64,000 nucleotides of DNA from positions 1 through 64,000 of the forward strand of contig CAWELN010000018.1 in NCBI GenBank assembly GCA_963809795.1. The letters run 5' to 3'. Below the pieces are notes generated by a model. That model did no database searches. It was not told the origin of the DNA and saw only the letters and a program-made list of their open reading frames with translations. The stretch is from DASUAS01 sp963809795. GTDB lineage: Bacteria > Actinomycetota > Acidimicrobiia > IMCC26256 > DASPTH01. This document shows positions 46,132-54,442 of this stretch, piece by piece; the stretch's first letter is position 1; every line of letters begins with the position of its first letter. The position numbers were made by a program, and so were the translations under genes.

Positions 46132-46512
46132 CTAGGACGCGGACGTCTCGCTCACGTAGAAGCGGTTCCCGTCGGGGTCGACGAACGAGAACATCAGCGG
46201 TACGTCGGGCCAGTCGAGGAGGTCGCCGACGTCAAGGCCGGCCGCCGCGACCGCTGCGTGGGCCACTCGGGCGTCGTCGGTCGCCAGACGGATCCCGGTA
46301 TCGACCCCGGTGGGGAGCTCGGGTCCCGTCCGGACCAGTGAGAGCGACGCATCCCCCTCCGGCAGCTCCATCTCGATCCAGCGGAAGCCCGGCCGCAGTT
46401 CAGTGTCCATCGAGACCGCAAAGCCCAGTTGCTGGAGCACGGACTTGGTGCGCTCCTGGTCGGTGACCGGCACGGCCACGCTTCTGACGTGCTTGAACAC
46501 GTTCGTAGTCAT
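46132..46512 (-). CDS. VOC-superfamily (glyoxalase/bleomycin-resistance-like) protein
   Basis: A 126-residue VOC protein: FKHVRSVAVPVTDQERTKSV with LQQLGFAVSMDTEL in the first half, MFSFVDPDGNRFYVSETS at the end. The WIEMELPEGDASLSLVRTG middle matches actinobacterial VOC proteins of the bleomycin-resistance/lactoylglutathione-lyase-like group. ATG 46512 is chosen because the upstream frame is low-complexity. Substrate unknown. Confidence 0.85.
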   Translation of the reverse strand: MTTNVFKHVRSVAVPVTDQERTKSVLQQLGFAVSMDTELRPGFRWIEMELPEGDASLSLVRTGPELPTGVDTGIRLATDDARVAHAAVAAAGLDVGDLLDWPDVPLMFSFVDPDGNRFYVSETSAS

Positions 46513-46627
46513 GGAGTGAAGACCGGCAGGCAGCCGTGAACTCATCGGTGCGCTGCCAACCGATCCGGCGCCGAGCGGTGGTTCGGCCGTCGGCAAACGT
46601 TCTGTCGGGGTTCTGTGGTGGTGATGA

Positions 46628-47586
46628 TCAGGGCGCGGCGTCGCGGGCCTCGCGGTCGTGTTCCATCCAGTCGCGAAGGTCTGGGTCGAGGGTGGCGGCC
46701 GCGCGCTCGTAGAGCGCGAGGTCGTCCTCGGTGAGCACGTCACGCCAGCGGCCGTTGGTGCCCTTGTAGAAGAACTGGTCGGCGCCGCCCCTCCACATCA
46801 TCGTCATGGGATCGTCGGCGCCGCGCGCTTCGGCCCGCATGGCATCGAGGCCGACCGTTGCGACGAGCGCGGGCCACGCGTCCTCGTCGATGTCGAAGCT
46901 GCAGAAACGCGGCGATGCGCCGCATCTCGCTTTCGGGATCGGTCTTGAGGTCGCTGTAGTGGACGAACAACACGTTGGGCAGATCACGAAGTCTCCCACC
47001 AGGTGGCGAGGTGGTGATGATGCGACCAGAACGGCCAGCCGTCGGGCTCCCAGTCGAACCAGCCCTCACCGATCCAACGTGGCCACATCTCGCGCGGAGT
47101 CGCCGGACAGTGCGGAAACTCGGGTCCCGGCCGGTCGGCGTCGTTCAACCGCTTGTACATGAACTCCGTGTAGCCCGAGTAGTGGTTGAACATCGACATG
47201 AACACGTCGCGGGTGTCGCGTCCGACAACGATGTACTTCGCCTGTGGGAAGAACGGGACCCCGTCGGCCGCGACATGGCTCTTGAGGAAGCGGCGGTGCC
47301 GCTGCGCCTCGACCCTCTCCAGCGTCGGCTCGATGGGTCCCGCGATGCGGGCGTCGATCCACGGCGCGAAGTCCCTCACGGGAACCTGCAGCGGCCCGGG
47401 TCCGAACACGAACGCCGCGAGGATACGCAGCGTCCACGTGGTTCCGGCCTTGTACGCGGTCGTGACCACGATGTCGTCATCACGGGGCACGAAACCATCC
47501 CACCGGGTGCTGTCGAGATGATGGTTGCGGTAGACGTGGATCCGCTCCGGCACACGACCGTTCACGACACCGAATAGTGCCACCAA
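46628..47586 (-). pseudogene. PAPS-dependent sulfotransferase, two frameshifts
   Basis: Aryl/sulfolipid-type sulfotransferase of about 318 residues across three frames. The first (from GTG 47586) has the PAPS 5'-phosphate loop VVTTAYKAGTTWTLRIL and the 3'-phosphate segment KYIVVGRDTRDVFMSMFNHY. Near 46995 a shift leads to NVLFVHYSDLKTDPESEMRR, and near 46905 another to FDIDEDAWPALVATVGLDAM and QFFYKGTNGRWRDVLTEDDL, the C-terminal PAPS/KGxxGxW block. Each join needs removal of one base. The KGTNGRWRD motif argues that the gene was functional until recently or that the shifts are errors. Acceptor unknown. Confidence 0.82.
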
Positions 47587-47660
47587 CGAGGACTCGGAGC
47601 GAACGACTGCCCCCGCACGGACTGGCCGGTCCAGCGCAGTTCAGCGAGCGCGCGCGGCAG

Positions 47661-48377
47661 TCATGCGCTACGCACGACGCCGTCGGGGATGTCGTGTTGG
47701 TAGAACACGAAGGCACTGCGGCGGGGGCTCATGGTCGAGTTGCGTCCTCCAGCGTGAAAGAGGCGCGCGTCGCGCAGCAACAACGATCCCGCCGGACCAA
47801 CTGCGATGACTTCGCCTGGAATCGGAGCCTCGGTCCCGGGGATCGGAATCTCAGTAGCCCAAGGAGCGCCCGAGCGGTGCGAGCCGGGCAGAAGCCGGGT
47901 CGCGCCGTTGTCGGTGGTGAAGGCGTCGAGGTACCAGGTCGCGGTGATTCCCGGCACGGGCGTCGGGCCATGGTCGGGGTGATGGCGCTGCTCCCCGTGC
48001 CCGGGGCTCGGGTCGCGCAAGTCGATGCGTCCTACCTCAAAGGTCGAACCGAGGACGTGTACGGCAGCATCGAGCACCACGCGGTGGCGCCAGCACAGTG
48101 CGAACACGTCATCGTCGTTGCTGCCCTTCGCCCGCCGCGTTCCGAGTTCATGGCGCCTCGATTCGGGGTCATCGGCGACGAGGCGCTCGAACTCCGTGTC
48201 GAGCAACTCGACTTCCGCGTCAGAGAGGAGCGTGGGCACGACGACGAAGCCGTGTTCGTCGAGGGCGGCCAGTTCATCGGTCGTGGCGCGCCGACCCAAA
48301 CCGATCTCCTCGACCCGCTCGAGGCGAATCTCGATCCCCACCGCCGCACTCTGCCTCAGACCGTCTGCGCGAGCCAA
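47661..48377 (-). CDS. Phytanoyl-CoA dioxygenase (PhyH)-like oxygenase
   Basis: A 238-residue protein of the PhyH family of Fe(II)/2-oxoglutarate oxygenases. EHGFVVVPTLLSDAEVELLD begins the fold; the metal HxD lies in QRHHPDHGPTP, the substrate strand is ITATWYLDAFTTDNGATRLL followed by PGSHRSG, and LLRDARLFHAGGRNST gives the distal His. It would hydroxylate an aliphatic or secondary-metabolite substrate. The start is uncertain (TTG 48377 or later). It diverges from the KARI-like gene with 74 bases between. Confidence 0.85.
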   Translation of the reverse strand: MARADGLRQSAAVGIEIRLERVEEIGLGRRATTDELAALDEHGFVVVPTLLSDAEVELLDTEFERLVADDPESRRHELGTRRAKGSNDDDVFALCWRHRVVLDAAVHVLGSTFEVGRIDLRDPSPGHGEQRHHPDHGPTPVPGITATWYLDAFTTDNGATRLLPGSHRSGAPWATEIPIPGTEAPIPGEVIAVGPAGSLLLRDARLFHAGGRNSTMSPRRSAFVFYQHDIPDGVVRSA

Positions 48378-48451
48378 CGCCCGGGGGGCGGTGATGCCGT
48401 GGCGGCTGACCTCGTACGCTCTTCGAGCCCACGAGTTCAGAGGGAGCTGCC

Positions 48452-49424
48452 ATGACGACGATCATCCACGACGCCGACGCCACGCTGGATCCGATTCGGA
48501 GCGTCCGAACCGCCGTCGTCGGCTACGGCAACCAAGGTCGCCCCTGGGCCCTGAACCTGCGGGACTCCGGCATCGACGTCACCGTCTGCGTGCGCGCCGA
48601 CGAGACCCGTGAGCGGGCGACCGCCGATGGCTTCGTCACCACCGAGCTCGACGCGGCGTCCGACTTCGACGTCGTGTGCATCCTCATCCCCGACGATGTG
48701 ATCCCGTCGCTGCCGATCCGGCCGCGTGACGACGCGCTCGTCGTCGTCGCGAGCGGGTACACGCTCGCTTTTGAGCGATTCGACCCGGGCTGCGACGTGG
48801 GCATGGTCGCACCCCGGATGCTGGGTCCGGAGGTCCGCCGCTGCTACGAGGAAGGCATCGGGTTCATCACCGCCTTCGGCGTCCACCGCGACGTGACGGG
48901 CACCGCCCGATCGCGCACCCTCGCCGTCGCCAAGGCCATCGGTGGCCTCCTCCAGGGCGCGATCGAGCTGACCCCGCGCCAGGAAGCGGTTCTCGACCTC
49001 GCGGTGGAGCAGGCGCTCTCACCTGCCCTCAGCCGTGTCTCGCAGTCGTTCACCCAGGTCATGCTCGAGCACGGGATCCCGATCGAGGCCGTCATCACGG
49101 AGCTCGTGCTGTCAGGCGAGGTGGAGCGCACCTACCGCCTCCTACGAGAGGGCGGTTACGCCGCGCAGTTCGAACACCACTCCCCTACGAGCCAATACGG
49201 CCAGCTCTCGCGACGCTGCCCGCTTCGACCACTACGACATCGCAGCGACGATGCGCGAGATCGTCGACGGGATCGACTCCGGCGCCTTCGCCGACGAGTG
49301 GGACGCCGAGCGCGACGCGGGGTACCCGGAGCTGGTCGCGATGCGGGCGGCGGCCGCGGGACCGGAGGTCGCCGCGTTCGAACGCGACCTCCGCACCCGT
49401 CTCGGAGAGGGCGCCCGTCGCTGA
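48452..49424 (+). CDS. Ketol-acid reductoisomerase-like protein, one frameshift
   Basis: About 324 residues related to IlvC. AVVGYGNQGRPWALNLRDSG is the cofactor site; MVAPRMLGPEVRRCYEEGIG then FITAFGVHRDVTGTARSRTL parallel the VAPKGPG and AVHQDATG blocks; EAVLDLAVEQA keeps Asp and Glu of the first metal site, and SGEVERTYRLLREGG parallels the second. Near 49205 one surplus base breaks the frame before FDHYDIAATMREIVDGIDSG. The cofactor loop reads VRADETRE rather than the Arg/Ser-rich NADPH loop. Overall divergence and the PhyH neighbour suggest a special-metabolism paralogue rather than valine synthesis. ATG 48452 follows GGGAG. Confidence 0.8.
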
Positions 49425-49461
49425 ACGCCTGGTCCGGCGAGCCGATCATGAGGCCGGACTG

Positions 49462-49920
49462 CTACGCGGACGTCGCCCCGGTGCGCGGTTGGGGCTCGGC
49501 ACCTTGCAACTGAGCGAACCAGTCGGCGGTGTTGAGCTCGTCCCAATGCTCTGCGAGCCGCCCGTCTCGGACACGCCAGATGTCGATGCTGCGCATGACC
49601 ACCCGTTTCCCCGTGGGCGGCATTCCGAAAATTGCGTTCGTGAACGTTCCCAGGTAGGTGAATCGACCGACAAGGGTGCCGTCTGCGGGTGTCCCGGTTG
49701 CGAACGCGTCTTCACACACAACCGTGGCGTCGGGAAACGCGACGAGCCAATCAGCAAAGAACCCGACGGCCGACTCGGGGCCGGGAGTGTCGGAGACGAA
49801 CGGGTTGTGGTTGACGTAGCCGTTGTCGAGCAGATCCCGCAGCGCTTCCGCGTCGTGCCGGTTCAGACACTCGACAAACCCTTCCGCAAGGCCGGTCAGG
49901 TCGGACTGCTCGTTCGTCAC
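49462..49920 (-). CDS. SnoaL/NTF2-like protein
   Basis: A 152-residue NTF2-fold protein: LAEGFVECLNRHDAEALRDL, NPFVSDTPGPESAVGFFADW, VGRFTYLGTFTNAIFGMPPT and SIDIWRVRDGRLAEHWDELN are typical of SnoaL-like polyketide cyclase relatives; the last block with the W..D pair is the usual end. GTG 49920 has GGGAGG seven bases before it. Many such proteins have no known substrate. It converges on the KARI-like gene. Confidence 0.88.
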   Translation of the reverse strand: MTNEQSDLTGLAEGFVECLNRHDAEALRDLLDNGYVNHNPFVSDTPGPESAVGFFADWLVAFPDATVVCEDAFATGTPADGTLVGRFTYLGTFTNAIFGMPPTGKRVVMRSIDIWRVRDGRLAEHWDELNTADWFAQLQGAEPQPRTGATSA

Positions 49921-50435
49921 AGCGACCTCCCGCGCGCCGTACTCAGCTTTGCGCGGGTCGAAGAACTGTCGACGAGAAGGCGGAGTGATCGTGGCGGAAA
50001 CCCGACGTGCTCGGCCTCGGCCGCGCGAGGAATCGGCGCACGATCGTCGCCTGGCACAAGGCGTGACATCGCGCCTCCTCCGTGCCCTCCACACCTCGGA
50101 CGAGCAGGGGTCTTCCCGTGTGCAGGCCGGCCAAAACACCCTGCCTGAGCCGAACCCAACCCCCGAAAAAGAGCTTCGAAGTGGGGGTCAACGGCGGCTC
50201 CGGGCACGTGCGGGTGGTCGGGTATGCCCGGTTTGGTTGGCGATGCGACATTCACCGCCAGCCAGTTCGTCCTCGAGATGTCGCGCCCCGCGATGCGAGC
50301 ATTCGTGTCACATTGGAGCGTCGTGTCTCGTCCTTCAGAGAGGACCGACGAGGCCTGCCGGGTCGCGGTCATGGGAGAAGTGAAGTTGACGGAGGCGCTG
50401 GCTTGTGGGCTGGCGCGGGAAGGGTAGGCCGGCTC
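49921..50435. other. Intergenic stretch, nothing recognised
   Basis: About 515 bases upstream of the SnoaL-like gene and of the MmpL-type gene. Frames remain open on both strands, but their translations are Arg- and Pro-rich and show no family pattern. GGGAAGGG near 50420 may be the ribosome site for the transporter. Confidence 0.4.
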
Positions 50436-52607
50436 GTGTTGCGTCGTTTGGCTGCTTGGTGTTACCGCCGGCGTCGACGGGTGCTGGCGATCTGGGTCGT
50501 CGCGCTGATCGGGTTCAGCGTGTTGGGCCAGACGGCGGGGGGTGCTCTGCAGAAGACCTTCTCGCTGCCGGGGACGGAGTCTGATCGGGCGTTCAGCGTG
50601 CTGGAACACGAGTTTGCACGCAAGGGCGATACCGGCGATCTGGTCTTCGAGGTTCGGGGGTCGGGCGATGTGAACTCGCCCGCGGTCCGCAACGAGATCG
50701 AGCCTGTCTTCGCGCAGCTGCGCCGCCAGCCACATGTCGTGAGCGTCACGAGTCCCTACGATCCGGCCGGCAGCCGTTTCGTCGCTCGTGGGGGCAAGAT
50801 CGCGTACGCGGAGATCCTCTTCGACGTGCGGGCGAACGATGTCCCGGTCGACCTCGCGTCGCGGATGCGCACGATCGCCGAGGACGCGAACTCGTCTCGT
50901 TTGCGGGTGGAGCTCGGTGGCTCGATGTTCACCGATCAGTCGCAGCCGGCGAGCGAAGTGATCGGGATCCTCGCCGCGGTGGTGATCCTGTTGCTCGCGT
51001 TCGGGTCGCTGCTTGCGATGGGTATGCCGATCATGACGGCGTTGTTCGGTATCGGGATCGGTCTCGCGTGCGTAAATCTGCTTGCGAGAGTGCTCGATGT
51101 TCCGTCGTTTGCGCCGCAAGTCGCGGCGTTGATCGGAATCGGCGTCGGTATCGACTACGCGCTGTTCATCAGCACCCGCTACCGAGAAGCCCTACACGAG
51201 GGTCGCAACCCCGAGCAGGCAGTCGTCCACGCGATCGACTCGAGCGGCCGTGCCGTCCTGTTCGCAGGGGGCACGGTCGTGATCTCGTTGTTGGGGCTCT
51301 TCTTCATCGGCGTGCCGTTCATCCGAGGACTCGCGGTGGGCGCCACGCTGGCGGTGCTGTTCGTGATGGCCGCCGCAGTCACCTTGCTCCCCGCCGTACT
51401 CGGCTTCGCCGGTTACACGATCGACCGGTTCGCGCTTCCCAGCGCCCGCCGCCCGCGCGACGTCGAGCACAGCTTCTGGACACGCTGGAGCAGGACGTTG
51501 CAAGCGCGACCCTGGCCCGCAGCCGTCATCGGGCTCGTGATCCTCGTGGTCCTCGCGCTGCCGTTCTTCTCGCTGCGTCTCGGGGTCGCCGACGCGGGGA
51601 ACGACCCGACGTCGTTCACGACCCGACGTGCCTACGACCTGCTCACCCAAGGATTCGGACCCGGCTTCAACGGGCCACTCCTCCTCACGAGCGAACTGCG
51701 ATCTCCCCAGGACAGTGCCGCGATGGCCCGACTGGGCGCGACGATCGCCCGTGATCCCGACGTCGCCCAGGTCAGCCCGCCCGTCACCAGTCCGAACGGA
51801 CGGGGATCACTGCTGCAGGTGATCGCGAAGGGATCGCCCCAAGACCAGAGCACGACCGAGCTGGTCCATCGCTTGCGCGACGTCACGGTCCCGCACGCGA
51901 CGCGCGGGTCGACGCTGGACGTGCACGTCGGTGGCCAAACCGCAGTCGGCGTCGATCTCGCAGACACCGTCGGCCAACGCCTGCCCTACATGTTCCTGGC
52001 GATCCTGGTCCTCAGTTTCGTGCTGTTGATGCTCGTGTTCCGATCGTTGCTCGTGCCGCTCAAGGCCGTGATCATGAACCTGCTCTCGATCGGCGCCGCC
52101 TACGGCGTGATCGTTGCGATCTTCCAATGGGGTTGGCTCAAGAACCTCGTCGCCATCGGCAAGGAAGGCCCCATCGAAGCCTGGGTCCCAATGATGCTGT
52201 TCGCGATCGTCTTCGGTCTGTCGATGGACTACGAGGTGTTCCTCCTCAGCCGCATCAAAGAGGAATACGACCGCACCCACGACAACGCCACCGCCGTCGC
52301 GCACGGCCTCGCCAAGACTGCACGTCTCATCACCGCCGCTGCCGCCGTGATGATCTGCGTCTTCGGCAGCTTCGTGCTCTCTGATCTACGAGTCCTCAAA
52401 CTTGTCGGCCTCGGCCTTGCCTTCGCCGTCTTCATCGACGCCACCGTCGTGCGACTCGTGCTCGTCCCCGCAACCATGGAGCTCCTCGGAGACCGCAACT
52501 GGTGGCTCCCCAAAGCACTCGCCTGGCTCCCGCGGATCCAGATCGAAGGCCAGCCCGACCCCGTCATCCAAGAAGCACAACCACTCGAACCCGTCGCAGG
52601 ACGCTAG
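50436..52607 (+). CDS. MmpL-family RND transporter
   Basis: A 723-residue membrane transporter with 11-12 helices and two large outside loops. WCYRRRRRVLAIWVVALIGF starts helix 1; the duplicated cores AALIGIGVGIDYALFISTRY and LFAIVFGLSMDYEVFLLSRI carry the paired Asp-Tyr of MMPL proton relays. MMPL proteins export lipids or siderophores in actinobacteria. GTG 50436 sits just before the first charged helix; GTG 50403 is possible. Its TAG at 52605-52607 lies in a CTAG shared with the convergent GNAT gene. Substrate unknown. Confidence 0.92.
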   Translation: MLRRLAAWCYRRRRRVLAIWVVALIGFSVLGQTAGGALQKTFSLPGTESDRAFSVLEHEFARKGDTGDLVFEVRGSGDVNSPAVRNEIEPVFAQLRRQPHVVSVTSPYDPAGSRFVARGGKIAYAEILFDVRANDVPVDLASRMRTIAEDANSSRLRVELGGSMFTDQSQPASEVIGILAAVVILLLAFGSLLAMGMPIMTALFGIGIGLACVNLLARVLDVPSFAPQVAALIGIGVGIDYALFISTRYREALHEGRNPEQAVVHAIDSSGRAVLFAGGTVVISLLGLFFIGVPFIRGLAVGATLAVLFVMAAAVTLLPAVLGFAGYTIDRFALPSARRPRDVEHSFWTRWSRTLQARPWPAAVIGLVILVVLALPFFSLRLGVADAGNDPTSFTTRRAYDLLTQGFGPGFNGPLLLTSELRSPQDSAAMARLGATIARDPDVAQVSPPVTSPNGRGSLLQVIAKGSPQDQSTTELVHRLRDVTVPHATRGSTLDVHVGGQTAVGVDLADTVGQRLPYMFLAILVLSFVLLMLVFRSLLVPLKAVIMNLLSIGAAYGVIVAIFQWGWLKNLVAIGKEGPIEAWVPMMLFAIVFGLSMDYEVFLLSRIKEEYDRTHDNATAVAHGLAKTARLITAAAAVMICVFGSFVLSDLRVLKLVGLGLAFAVFIDATVVRLVLVPATMELLGDRNWWLPKALAWLPRIQIEGQPDPVIQEAQPLEPVAGR

Positions 52608-53218
52608 GAGCGTGGGCACCGATACCACCGGCCTACCGACCCGTCGGAGCCGTCCCACTGTGTGCGCAAGAGCTTGTAGACGCGCAGATCGACGCCACGC
52701 GTCGGGTGAGTGGTGTCGCGATCGCGGCGCATGCCTATGCGCTGCATCACCCGACCGGAGGCGACGTTCTCCGGCTCGTAGATGCTGACGATCTCGTCCA
52801 AGCCGAGGACCTCGAATCCGAACCGGAGCGCGGCGCGACCTCCTTCGGTCGCCAGGCCACGGCCCCAGTAGTCGGGATCGAGACGCCATCCCACCTCGAC
52901 GGTCGGCATGACCTCCGGCAGGAACCCAGGCGGCTCGAGGCCGAGAAACCCAATGACGCGCTCGTCCTCACGGTGCTCGACCGCCCACTGCGACCATCCG
53001 CGGCTTCGCCACGCATCGATTCGTCGATCCAGGAAGGCGCGGGTCTCGTCGGCGTTCCATCCGCGCCTGTCCGGGTACCACCAGACCTCGGGCTTCGCGA
53101 AGACGACCGTGAGATCATCAAGGTCTTCGGCTCGCCACCGACGCAGGAACAGCCGATCGGTCTCGCGTTCGTACGCGTCGACAACCACCCCATCACGCTC
53201 AGCGGATCGGCAGGTCAA
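52604..53218 (-). CDS. GNAT-family N-acetyltransferase (RimJ/RimL-like)
   Basis: About 204 residues. ETDRLFLRRWRAEDLDDLTV starts a GNAT fold of the ribosomal-protein Ser/Ala acetyltransferase type; VEVGWRLDPDYWGRGLATEG is the acetyl-CoA motif (GRGLAT), and IYEPENVASGRVMQRIGMRR is the conserved Asn/Glu loop. It would transfer acetyl groups to an amine; the acceptor is unknown. Start 53218 is the first ATG; GTG 53188 is also plausible. Diverges from the CoA-transferase by 56 bases. Confidence 0.88.
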   Translation of the reverse strand: MTCRSAERDGVVVDAYERETDRLFLRRWRAEDLDDLTVVFAKPEVWWYPDRRGWNADETRAFLDRRIDAWRSRGWSQWAVEHREDERVIGFLGLEPPGFLPEVMPTVEVGWRLDPDYWGRGLATEGGRAALRFGFEVLGLDEIVSIYEPENVASGRVMQRIGMRRDRDTTHPTRGVDLRVYKLLRTQWDGSDGSVGRWYRCPRS

Positions 53219-53274
53219 CGCCGCCGTCGCCCCTGCACCGGTCTCGTGGGTCTGACCCGGAATAGGGTGCGCCG

Positions 53275-54420
53275 ATGACCGAGCCCGGCACCGGGCCCCT
53301 CGCCGGGGTCCGCATCCTCGACCTGACCATGAACCTCTCCGGACCGTTCGCCACCATGATCCTGGCCCAACAGGGCGCGGACGTGGTCAAGGTCGAGCGA
53401 CCGCCGGTCGGCGACATCCTCCGCAAGGTCGGGTCCGGGCGCGGCGGCACGTCGGCGTACTTCGTGAACACCAATTGGGGGAAGCGCTCGATCGCCCTCG
53501 ACTTCGAGCAGGACGGCGACCGGGCCACGCTGCGCAAGCTCGTGGCGACCGCCGACGTGCTGGTCGAGAACTTCCGGCCCACGGTCATGCCGCGGCTCGG
53601 CTTCGCCGCCGACGACCTGGTGCGGGAGCACCCGCGCCTGATCTACGCCGCGCTGCGCGGCTTTCCGTCCGATTCGCCGCTCGCGGATGCACCCGCGTAC
53701 GACCACGTGATCCAGGCCATGACCGGGTTCGGGAGCACCCAGGCCGACCTCCGGACCGGCGTCCCGGTGCTGGTGCAGCAGGCGGTGGTCGACAAGGTCA
53801 CCGGCCTCACCGCCGCGCAGGCGATCACCGCCGCGCTGTTCGAACGGCACCGCACCGGTCGGGGCCAGGTGATCGAGATCCCGATGCTGAAGGCGGGCCT
53901 CTCGTTCCTCTGGCCCGATGTGTCGACCAACATCACCATGCAGGGCGAGTTCGACCAGCTGCCGCCCCAGTCCCGCACGTTCCGGCTCAGCCCCACCGCC
54001 GACGGGTACGTCGCGATGGTGACGGTCACCACGCCGCAGTGGGACGGGCTGCTGCGCGCCGCGGGCCGCGACGAGCTCGTCGGCGACCCCGATTACGACA
54101 CGCCCCAGAAGCGCGGCCGCAACGCCGCCGCGCTCATGAAGGAGATCGCCGCGACGCTGGCGACGCTGCCCACCGACGAGGTGGTCGCCCGGCTGACCGC
54201 GGAGGGCGTCCCGCACTCGCGGGTGACGACACTCGAGCAGCTCCCCGAGGCGATCGAGGCGGTCGCGCCCGGGTACCTGGTCCGGGAGGTGCACCCGCAA
54301 CTCGGCGACATGGTGCACCCGCTCCCGGCGGTCACGTTCGACGAGCCGGTCGAGCTCCGGGCCTCGCCCGCAGTCGGCGAGCACACCGCGGAGATCCTCG
54401 CGGAGCTCGAACGCGACTGA
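53275..54420 (+). CDS. CaiB/BaiF-family (type III) CoA-transferase
   Basis: A 381-residue family III CoA-transferase. GVRILDLTMNLSGPFATMIL, QQGADVVKVERPPVGDILRK, NTNWGKRSIALDFEQ and LVENFRPTVMPRLGF are the standard N-terminal blocks, and ADAPAYDHVIQAMTGFGSTQ carries the catalytic Asp region. It converges on the fused permease gene of a branched-chain-type importer, suggesting that it activates the imported acid. A paralogue lies at 27856-29088. Confidence 0.92.
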   Translation: MTEPGTGPLAGVRILDLTMNLSGPFATMILAQQGADVVKVERPPVGDILRKVGSGRGGTSAYFVNTNWGKRSIALDFEQDGDRATLRKLVATADVLVENFRPTVMPRLGFAADDLVREHPRLIYAALRGFPSDSPLADAPAYDHVIQAMTGFGSTQADLRTGVPVLVQQAVVDKVTGLTAAQAITAALFERHRTGRGQVIEIPMLKAGLSFLWPDVSTNITMQGEFDQLPPQSRTFRLSPTADGYVAMVTVTTPQWDGLLRAAGRDELVGDPDYDTPQKRGRNAAALMKEIAATLATLPTDEVVARLTAEGVPHSRVTTLEQLPEAIEAVAPGYLVREVHPQLGDMVHPLPAVTFDEPVELRASPAVGEHTAEILAELERD

Positions 54421-54442
54421 CCCAGGAGCGGGGCAGGACGGG

